DNA from: Listeria fleischmannii subsp. fleischmannii LU2006-1 | GTDB taxonomy: Bacteria; Bacillota; Bacilli; Lactobacillales; Listeriaceae | DNA length: 64,000 nucleotides | Assembly (NCBI RefSeq): GCF_000344175.1 | Contig: NZ_ALWW01000004.1 | Span: forward strand, 116 to 64,115 | Reading direction: 5' to 3' | Part shown: one piece after another, positions 57,316 through 64,000 of the stretch | Numbering within the stretch: position 1 is the stretch's first letter | Layout of the letters: each line of letters opens with the position of its first letter | Program-made: the position numbers and the translations under genes | The notes under the pieces: model-generated | The model's input: only the letters and a program-made list of their open reading frames with translations | The model's database searches: none | Told to the model about the DNA's origin: nothing

Positions 57316-58390
57316 ATGAACGAAGAAACACTTAAAATGTTTAAAACATTAACGGAACTTCAAGGCGCTTCAGGCGATGAATTTAGAATTCGTGATTTTG
57401 TAAAGCGAGAAATAGAACCCGTCTCGGATGAAGTTATTCAAGATCGTTTAGGCGGGATTTTTGGTGTAAGACATGGAGAAAGTTCTGGTCCACGCATTTT
57501 AGTAGCTGGACATATGGATGAAGTTGGATTTATGGTAACTCAAATTACACAAGCGGGCATGCTACGTTTTCAAACGCTTGGTGGTTGGAATCCTCAAGTG
57601 ATGCAAGCCCAGCGCGTGCAGGTCATGACAAAGAATGGACCGATTGTCGGGGTTATAGCTTCCGTGCCACCTCATTTAATGTCAGATGCAGAGCGGAAAA
57701 AAGCCAACTGATCCTAAAAATTTACTCATCGATATTGGAGCTGATTCTTTAGATGAAGCAAAAGAATTCGGTATTCAACCTGGTCAATTTATTGTACCTG
57801 TTTCCGAATTTACGCCCCTTTTTAATCCAAAGAAAATTTTAGCGAAAGCTTGGGATAATCGTTACGGAGTGGGTCTTGCTATTGAGCTTTTAAAAGAATT
57901 AAAAGGCGATTCGCTTCCTAACACATTATTTTCAGGTGCAAATGTACAAGAAGAGGTAGGGCTAAGAGGAGCTGGTGTTAGTGCGCATATGGTTCAGCCT
58001 GATTTATTTTTTGCGCTTGATGCAAGTCCAGCTAACGATACAACCGGAGACAAAACGCAATTTGGACAACTTGGAAAGGGCTTTTTAATGCGCGTTTTTG
58101 ATCGCACGATGATTATGCATAGAGGAATGAGAGAATTTTTATTAGATACAGCTGAAAGCAACCAGATTCCTTATCAATATTTTACTTCCCCAGGTGGAAC
58201 TGATGCGGGGAAAGTGCATACTTCACTAAACGGGATTCCGAGTGCAGTGATTGGCGTACCTTCTCGCTATATTCATTCCAGTAATTCAATTTTACACGTA
58301 GATGATTATGCTGCGGCTAAGGAAATGATTGTGACGCTTATTCGCGGTTTAGATAAAACGACATATGAAACCATACGAGCAAATGCTTAG
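57316..58390 (+). pseudogene. M42-family glutamyl/leucyl aminopeptidase (YtoP-like), frameshifted
   Basis: M42 enzymes are cobalt- or zinc-dependent aminopeptidases that form large tetrahedral complexes. The first frame has GASGDEFRIRDFV and the metal-binding VAGHMDEVGFMV. The second has [34 protein letters not shown] with the catalytic Glu, DASPAND, and [14 protein letters not shown]. The two frames are separated by one extra A in the A6 run at 57697-57702. Removing it gives [19 protein letters not shown] and 357 residues, normal length. The ATG at 57316 follows AAGGGTGGT. Its 3' end overlaps the next small gene. Confidence 0.88.
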
Positions 58391-58595
58391 ATTTTTGAAA
58401 AAAGGCACCGTTATTGTGGCTGTCCTTTTAATCAGTAGTGGGCTTTTTTGTTTCATTTTAAATCGTTTACATAGAGGCCAATTTGATTTAGGGTGGTCCA
58501 TTACAGCTTTCATCGCAGGATGCCTCATTCTTTCATTTGATGGTTTAAATTTTTATTTAGAAGAACGAAAAAAAGCACGACAATCGAAACGATGA
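58383..58595 (+). CDS. Small two-helix membrane protein
   Basis: The 70-residue protein has two membrane helices (about residues 6-27, [19 protein letters not shown], and 38-56) and ends in a very basic tail. ATG 58383 overlaps the stop of the aminopeptidase gene (ATGCTTAG), so expression is probably coupled. It is not similar to anything I can name. A bidirectional terminator follows at once. Confidence 0.65.
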   Translation: MLRFLKKGTVIVAVLLISSGLFCFILNRLHRGQFDLGWSITAFIAGCLILSFDGLNFYLEERKKARQSKR

Positions 58596-58613
58596 TTGTC
58601 GTGCTTTTTTTAA
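58573..58613. terminator. Bidirectional terminator between the small membrane protein and the autolysin
   Basis: A 12-base stem AGCACGACAATC with its complement is followed by T7 and covers the 3' ends of both convergent genes. Confidence 0.88.
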
Positions 58614-59648
58614 GATTTTTTAACATAATTGGGACTATCAGGAATATAACCTATTACGCTATTTGTTAACACTACTTCAAGCCAACCTGATTTAGGCATT
58701 TTTCTAAGAACTAGAACAGATTCACCAGCTTTTTTACTTTGTGCAACTGGGCTATCCCATTTCTCGGCAGTTCGGAAATTGACATTATTTGTTGTTACAT
58801 ATTTGGTAGTTGGATTTTTATCATACCAATATAAGGATAGACTTGGTTTGTACCAGCCACGTTTACCTTGATAAATCACTTCAATAAAGCCGTTTTCTTG
58901 TTTGCCATAATTTAGTTGTGCGGCATAGTAGGGTGTGATTTTAAATGCAATGCTTGAATCCCAAGAAGCCGCTGAGCGAATATTTAACGTTTCGCGAGCA
59001 TAACGCCATTTGGCATTTTTTAAAGATGCAATATCAAATGCTTCTTGATCCCAAGCGGTTAAACCTCGAGCTTCAATAATAGAGACAAGTTTTTTAGCAT
59101 AGTCTGGATCAGTTGCATAGCCAGCTTTTTGTAAATAATTAGCGGCTTTCACATAGTCAGTTTCACCAATTAAATCTTGATAACGAGATTTTTGAAGAAA
59201 ATCACCATGGTCAGTCATACTTTCATTTTTACTTGGATATTTTCTAAACTGGGCATCGATTGTAATCCATTTTCCGTTAACATACTCTTGAGTAGGCATT
59301 GTAACAAAACTACCGTTATAAGTACCTTTTACCCCGAAAAGATTGTGTGCCATGGTTGAAAGTTGAGAAGTACCCCAACCGCTTTCAAGTACGGCCTGTG
59401 CACCTGTTATAGAGGGAAGAACGGAGTGCTTATCCCAGCTATCAACAGAGCCTTTTTTAAATATCTGCTAAAAAGGCAGGTGGATTTGTAGCTGCTCTAA
59501 GCATCGGACGATTTGTGTCCGTGACAGCATAAAATCCCTGACCTAATTCTGGGTTCTGTTTAAGGACGCTCTCTTCTGCATGAGCTACTTGTGTAAGTGG
59601 CGCCATAGTCAAAGAAAGAGCCAATAATGAAATTGCTATTTTTTTCAA
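58610..59648 (-). pseudogene. Secreted GH73-type N-acetylglucosaminidase (autolysin) with SH3 domains, frameshifted
   Basis: The protein opens with a signal peptide (MKKIAISLLALSLTMAPLTQ, cut after AHA). After NPPAFLADI the frame is lost, then resumes as KKGSVDSWDKHSVLPSITG when one base is removed from the A3 run at 59459-59461. The catalytic domain shows AQAVLESGWGTSQL with the active Glu, then NLFGVKGTYNG and YPSKNESM, as in GH73/FlgJ-type glucosaminidases. Two SH3-like repeats follow, each with an NIRSA or NFRTA motif, probably binding the cell wall. The repaired protein has about 345 residues. It lies amid conserved yto/ytp genes, perhaps as a lineage-specific insert. Confidence 0.82.
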
Positions 59649-59752
59649 ATTGTTAACTCCTTTTTTAAAAAAAATAAGTACTTCTAAAGTTTAACATAAA
59701 AATAGCGATATAAATGTGACAATTTGTTTAAAATTAAAGCGAGCTATGTGCG

Positions 59753-60199
59753 TTATACTTCAAATAGATATTGCAATACTTGTGCAGCTTCTTTAATGCT
59801 TGAAACTGTCACGTTTGCACGCTCAGAAAGTTCTTTTAACGGATGATGAAGATTCTCTTTTCGAATTAAAATAACTGGTGTGCCGTTTGCAATTGCAAGA
59901 GAAGCATCAGAGGCGGTATTCCACTGTTTAAACTGTTCGCCAAAATACGCAATGACAAGGTCAGCTTTTTTTAAATAAAGCTGTGTTCGTAAATTGTTTA
60001 TTTTAGATGCTTGTATATCTTTATAGTAGGAATTAGGTTGTTCGCCCAGTATCGCCTCACCAATCGCATCTGATTTTTCATGATTTTCTTCTGGTCCGGA
60101 AAACGTAAACGAAGCAGATGAAATGTGGCGAATGCTCTCTCGTAACTCATTTCGCCAATCAGAATGAATTTCCCCCGCTAGATAAATCATATAGTCCAT
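59753..60199 (-). CDS. ytoQ: YtoQ-family protein
   Basis: The 148-residue protein begins MDYMIYLAGEIHSDWR and contains FSGPEENHEKSD, KADLVIAYFGEQFKQWNTASDA and TPVILIRKE. This fits the YtoQ family, which has a nucleoside deoxyribosyltransferase-like fold but no known reaction. The ATG at 60199 follows GAAAGGAGTG, which decides it against a start three codons earlier. YtoQ is also a neighbour of the aminopeptidase and ytpP genes in B. subtilis. Confidence 0.88.
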   Translation of the reverse strand: MDYMIYLAGEIHSDWRNELRESIRHISSASFTFSGPEENHEKSDAIGEAILGEQPNSYYKDIQASKINNLRTQLYLKKADLVIAYFGEQFKQWNTASDASLAIANGTPVILIRKENLHHPLKELSERANVTVSSIKEAAQVLQYLFEV

Positions 60200-60335
60200 T
60201 TTGAACACTCCTTTCTATCCAATAGTTTAACGAAAAAAAGAAACCGCTTCAAATAATAAAAAAGAAGCTGATTTCTGGACGAACACCCAAACTTTAGGTA
60301 CGATTTAAAAAAAGCTAATAAAAGGAGCGTTTTTA

Positions 60336-60647
60336 ATGGAAAACTTGCAATCTGTTCAACAATTTGAAGAGGTAAAAGAGAACGGGAAAACCGTTTTTAT
60401 GTTTAGTGCGGATTGGTGTGGCGATTGTCGCTTTATAGAACCTGTGATGCCGGAAATTGAATCAGAAAATAGTGATTTTACGTTTTATCATGTCGATCGT
60501 GATGAATTTATCGATTTATGTGCGGATTTAGCGATTTTTGGAATCCCCAGTTTCCTTGCCTTTGAGGATGGGGAGGAAATTGGACGTTTTGTCAGCAAAG
60601 ATCGAAAAACAAAGGAAGAAATAAATGACTTTTTAGCTGCACTTTAA
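60336..60647 (+). CDS. ytpP: Thioredoxin-like protein YtpP
   Basis: The 103-residue protein has a thioredoxin fold with the active site ADWCGDCRFIEP (Cys28 and Cys31, CGDC instead of CGPC) and a conserved FGIPSFLAF cis-proline loop. It probably reduces or makes disulfides or bacillithiol mixed disulfides in the cytoplasm; YtpP-type proteins have been linked to bacillithiol chemistry. The ATG at 60336 follows AAAGGAG. It is followed 13 bases later by ytpQ, as in B. subtilis. Confidence 0.9.
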   Translation: MENLQSVQQFEEVKENGKTVFMFSADWCGDCRFIEPVMPEIESENSDFTFYHVDRDEFIDLCADLAIFGIPSFLAFEDGEEIGRFVSKDRKTKEEINDFLAAL

Positions 60648-60660
60648 AGGAGGTAGCAGA

Positions 60661-61460
60661 TTGAAATTTGACACATTTGGTATGAAAGCAAAATTAGAGG
60701 ATTTTTTTAAAAAAAAGAGGGGAGAGAATTTACTTTTGACAGAGAAAAAGAACGGTTAAAAGTTTCGGAATATGGTCATTTCGTGACACTTTCCATCCCG
60801 CAAATCATCTCTCGTTTTGAATCAGAAGGGGAGGATACTTTTAAAAAAATAGCCTATTATGTGGATGAAGGATTAGAAGCTGGTCAAAAAGAAGTGTCGT
60901 TAATTGGACAAGAGGAGAAAATTTTCCCTGTTATTCGAGCGGGGTCCCATCCAGTAAAAACAACAGCTGGTGAAAAATTGTTTTTTGAAGAACATACAGC
61001 GGAAACAAAGATTTTTTATGTGCTTGATATAGGGAAATCGTATAAATTTATCACTGAAAATGATTTGATAAAAGCGGATGTTTCCCCAACTGAAGTTCGC
61101 ATGAAGGCTATGGCGAATGTACGGAAATTAGATACACCGCTCAAAAAAGATACGGTTTCCGAAAATGACTTCTATTTTCTTAGAACAAATGATGGTTATG
61201 ATGCGAGCCGGGTTTGTAATGAGAAATTTCTGGCGGAGATGCGTTCGCAATTTACAGGTGAGATGGTTATCGCGATTCCTCATCAAGATGTGCTTATTTT
61301 GGCTGATATTCGTAATAATACAGGTTATGATGTATTGGCGCATATGACATTGCAATTTTTCGCTGAAGGTATTGTCCCAGTGACGTCTTTGCCATTTGTC
61401 TATAATAATGGTAAACTGGAACCGATATTTATTATGGCAAAAAATAGACCAAAGGAGTAA
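60661..61460 (+). pseudogene. ytpQ: DUF1444 protein YtpQ, frameshifted
   Basis: YtpQ is a soluble protein of about 266 residues, found between ytpP and ytpR. The TTG at 60661 lies six bases after AAAGGAGG. The frame [18 protein letters not shown] fails at the junction of T7 and A8 (60702-60716). Adding one base gives [20 protein letters not shown] and joins the rest, which includes [17 protein letters not shown] and the conserved [16 protein letters not shown]. No enzymatic motif is known. Its position in a tight operon with ytpP and ytpR supports the call. Confidence 0.82.
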
Positions 61461-61466
61461 TGAAAC

Positions 61467-62084
61467 TTGATAGCAAATGTATTATACAATGAAAAAGGGA
61501 TTGGCGACACGCTTATTGTCTCCATCAAAGATATTGATCGTTACACGCGAACTTTTGATAAAAAAGGTGATGTTGTGCGTATATTTGATACAGAAACAGG
61601 CGCTTTAAGTGGCTTCAATATTTTTAATGCATCTCGTCACTTTACTTTACATGCAAATGGAAAAGTAACTTTGACAGAAGAGTTTGTATCAGCGCTTAAA
61701 AAAGTCATCCAAGAAGCAGGCTTTAATGATGATTTAAATATCGATATAACACCAAAATTTGTTGTAGGTTATGTGGAAAGCACCGAAAAACACCCCAATG
61801 CGGATAAGCTTCGTATTTGCCAAGTGGATGTAAAAGATGACAAACTTCAAATTGTATGTGGGGCTCCAAATGTTGCGTCAGGCCAGAAAGTAGTGGTAGC
61901 GAAAATTGGTGCTGTTATGCCAAGTGGTTTGATTATCAAGCCGTCTAATTTACGCGGCGTTGATTCGTATGGTATGCTTTGTGCCGCAAGAGAGCTTGCC
62001 ATTCCTAATGCGCCAGAAGAAAAAGGTATCTTAGTATTAGAGGATGACTACATGGTTGGAGAAGAGTTTCAAACGACTTTTTAA
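61467..62084 (+). CDS. ytpR: tRNA-binding-domain protein YtpR
   Basis: The 205-residue protein has an N-terminal domain of unknown role and a C-terminal OB-fold tRNA-binding domain like that of the phenylalanyl-tRNA synthetase beta subunit. The OB-fold runs VGYVESTEKHPNADKLRIC through VCGAPNVASGQKVVVAKIGA and SYGMLCAARELAI. It is too small to be a synthetase. TTG 61467 lies after AAAGGAG; the ATG at 61460 is out of frame. It ends the ytpPQR operon. Confidence 0.9.
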   Translation: MIANVLYNEKGIGDTLIVSIKDIDRYTRTFDKKGDVVRIFDTETGALSGFNIFNASRHFTLHANGKVTLTEEFVSALKKVIQEAGFNDDLNIDITPKFVVGYVESTEKHPNADKLRICQVDVKDDKLQIVCGAPNVASGQKVVVAKIGAVMPSGLIIKPSNLRGVDSYGMLCAARELAIPNAPEEKGILVLEDDYMVGEEFQTTF

Positions 62085-62093
62085 AACGATTAG

Positions 62094-62123
62094 AACTAGC
62101 TAAAATCATTTAGCTAGTTTTTT
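62094..62123 (+). terminator. Terminator of ytpPQR
   Basis: A perfect 11-bp stem AACTAGCTAAA/TTTAGCTAGTT is followed by T-rich sequence. The rest of the gap to 62338 shows only weak promoter-like boxes and no supported ORF. Confidence 0.88.
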
Positions 62124-62338
62124 ATTGCGTAAAACTGTGTACAATATATAGTAATATTGTTCTTTTTTTCATCAAGAAACCGAGCATAAGATTATCTTAT
62201 AGCTCCTTTTAAGCCTTTGTTTTCAGTAGTTAAGGCGAGTTTTAGCTTTAAGAAAATGATTTTTCAATGGACATGTATAGCTTTAATCTTTTTTCTCTGT
62301 TAGAATCAAAAAAGAAAATCAAAATTAGGGTGATAGAC

Positions 62339-64000
62339 ATGGGATGGTTAAAAGATTTTTTCTTTGGCGACTTTGAGGAATCAAAAGAAGAACCGATACA
62401 AAAAGCGCCTGTGAAGGAACAGCCAAAAAAAACGGAACAAGTTAAATTAAGTAAGCAGACGGAGACAAAACGTCCAGAACGTAAATTAAACAAAGAACGT
62501 GCGGTTGTAACAAAAATGGTATATGAATACCCAAAAGGAAATTTTCGCTTTCCTGTCATACCAGATCGCGCGTTAAATAACGAGGAAGACTTACCATATA
62601 AACCGGTGACTGAAACGAAAACTTTAGAGGTAAAGAAAGAAACAACTGTAAAGGAAAAATTTACACCTACAGAAGTGCCGTCGCCAGTATTTGCGTTTCA
62701 CAAAAGACCAAATCATTTTGAATTTGACTTAGATCAAGCGCAATCAGAAGAGAAAAACTATGAGAGAATTTCTTTAATCACAGAAGAGGTTGAAGTAAAG
62801 GAAGAACCAAAAGAAACTTTTTCCAATCCTGTTATTTTAGAAAAAAAAAGAAGAACCAAAGCAAGTTGAAGAAACGCCAAAAGTCACGGAACAAAAGCAA
62901 GAAATTGAACCGAAAGAACGAGCGCTTAGAAAACAGAAGAAAGCTTCATCTTCGCATATTCCTTTCAATGTTATGATGGTCAACCAAGATCAGAAACCGA
63001 AAGAGGAAGATAACAAACAAGAAGTGGATGCTTATCTTGCGCAAACAGAACAAGTTGTCACACAACCTACTCCTGTCGAAAAGGGGAGTGAGGAGCCATC
63101 ATCTTATTACTACCCACCGGCGGCATTACTAAGTCCGCCTGTTCATTTAAATAAAGATGAAAGCTGGCTTGATTATCAGGAAGACTTGTTAAATGAAACA
63201 CTTCAAAATTTTAATGTGGAGGCCCATGTGGTTAATCGTACGCAAGGACCATCTGTCACACGTTTTGAAGTGCAACCTGAAAAAGGTGTGAAAGTAAGTA
63301 AAATTACTAATTTAACAGATGATATTAAACTTAGTCTTGCAGCAAAAGATATCCGAATTGAAGCGCCTATTCCGGGTAAAAGTACAATAGGGATTGAAAT
63401 TCCTAATCAATCGAGTAGACCAGTAATGCTTTCTGAGATTATGAATACGCCTGTCTTTAAAGATAATAAATCGCCACTTACGGCGGCATTGGGCCTTGAT
63501 ATTTCAGGGGCTCCAATTGTGACAGATTTACAAAAAATGCCACATGGACTAATTGCAGGTGCAACAGGTTCTGGTAAAAGTGTTTGCATTAATTCACTTC
63601 TTGTCAGTTTACTTTATAAAGCGCGTCCAGATGAGCTGAAATTACTTTTAATTGATCCTAAAATGGTGGAATTAGCTCCCTATAATCGCATTCCCCACCT
63701 AGTTAGTCCTGTCATTACAGATGCAAAAGCAGCTACAGCAGCGCTTAAGTGGGCGGTGGAAGAAATGGAACGTCGCTATCAGCTATTTTCTCATGCTGGT
63801 GTGCGCAATATGGAACGTTATAATTCACTTTCAGAAGCAGAAGGGCATTCAGGAGAAAAGCTGCCTTATATTTTAATTATCATTGATGAATTAGCAGATT
63901 TAATGATGGTGGCACCAAATGATGTTGAAGAAGCAATAAGTCGAATTGCGCAAAAGGCTAGGGCGTGTGGAATACATATGATTGTGGCAACGCAGCGTCC
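62339..64000 (+). pseudogene. sftA: FtsK/SpoIIIE-type DNA translocase SftA (partial, frameshifted)
   Basis: SftA moves DNA away from the closing septum. Unlike FtsK and SpoIIIE it lacks membrane helices: the N-terminus, MGWLKDFFFGDFEESKEE, leads into a long Lys/Glu/Pro-rich linker. The core then follows with [21 protein letters not shown] (alpha domain), Walker [31 protein letters not shown], and Walker [13 protein letters not shown]. One extra A in the A9 run at 62841-62849 breaks the frame at residue ~170; removing it gives [17 protein letters not shown] 62339 follows TAGGGTGA. The 3' end lies beyond the window. The ytpR-sftA order matches B. subtilis. Confidence 0.88.

Noticed and set aside
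1-64000. CRISPR arrays, tRNA/rRNA genes, prophage or insertion sequences
   Set aside because: I found no regularly spaced repeats, no cloverleaf or rRNA segments and no transposase, integrase or phage structural ORFs.

Overview
The window is a contiguous piece of a low-GC Gram-positive chromosome that looks like Listeria or a very close relative (Listeriaceae). This rests on gene content and order: parC-luxS-oatA-glpD-miaA-hfq-hflX-ynbB-glnRA-lexA-yneA-ynzC-tkt-yneF on the left; sbcDC-SNF2-citB-tag-adhE(lap)-trpEGDCFBA-murJ-nnrD-pepV-dat-marR/mdrM-ytmP-trmB-ytnP-ytzB-pepA-ytpP-ytpQ-ytpR-sftA on the right. Several short proteins (YneF, YnzC, YneA, CcdC, YtzB, YtoQ) are typical Bacillales families. 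I saw no prophage, integrase, transposase, CRISPR array, rRNA or tRNA gene.

Layout. 1-15.4 kb: topoisomerase IV tail, quorum/methyl-cycle enzyme LuxS, peptidoglycan O-acetylation (OatA, opposite strand), glycerol catabolism (glpD behind an antitermination-type leader), tRNA modification and RNA chaperone (miaA-hfq), hflX-ynbB, the glutamine regulon pair glnR-glnA, and the SOS pair lexA/yneA with LexA boxes between them, then tkt-yneF. 15.5-32.3 kb: a heterodimeric ABC exporter preceded by a 30-codon leader ORF and a terminator (an attenuator like that of bmrCD), ccdC, a lipoprotein, plsC, sbcDC, a SWIM/SNF2 helicase, a YflT-domain protein and aconitase. 32.3-38 kb: tag, a BcrAB-like ABC pair and the bifunctional AdhE/Lap with a strong promoter next to a Rex-like site. 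38-44.9 kb: the complete tryptophan operon behind two consecutive T-box riboswitches, each with a UGG specifier and its own terminator. 45-64 kb: cell-wall and housekeeping genes (MurJ-type flippase, NnrD, NUDIX, PepV, D-amino-acid transaminase), the MarR-MdrM efflux unit with promoter and operator, and the ytmP...sftA block. A GH73-type autolysin with SH3 domains sits inside that block.

Two things dominate the second reading. First, at least eleven otherwise ordinary genes are broken by one-base indels, mostly in A/T homopolymers: oatA, glnR, glnA, ynzC, sbcC, the SNF2 gene, citB, the M42 aminopeptidase, the autolysin, ytpQ and sftA. sbcC also carries a 16-bp tandem duplication. The density and the spread over core genes point mainly to raw-sequence error; I give the gene spans as they would read once repaired. 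Second, the tkt-yneF region is joined directly to a block that, as I remember it, lies hundreds of kilobases away and inverted in L. monocytogenes. The order seen here (lexA-tkt-yneF-...-ccdC-...-citB) resembles Bacillus subtilis, so it is probably the ancestral arrangement.
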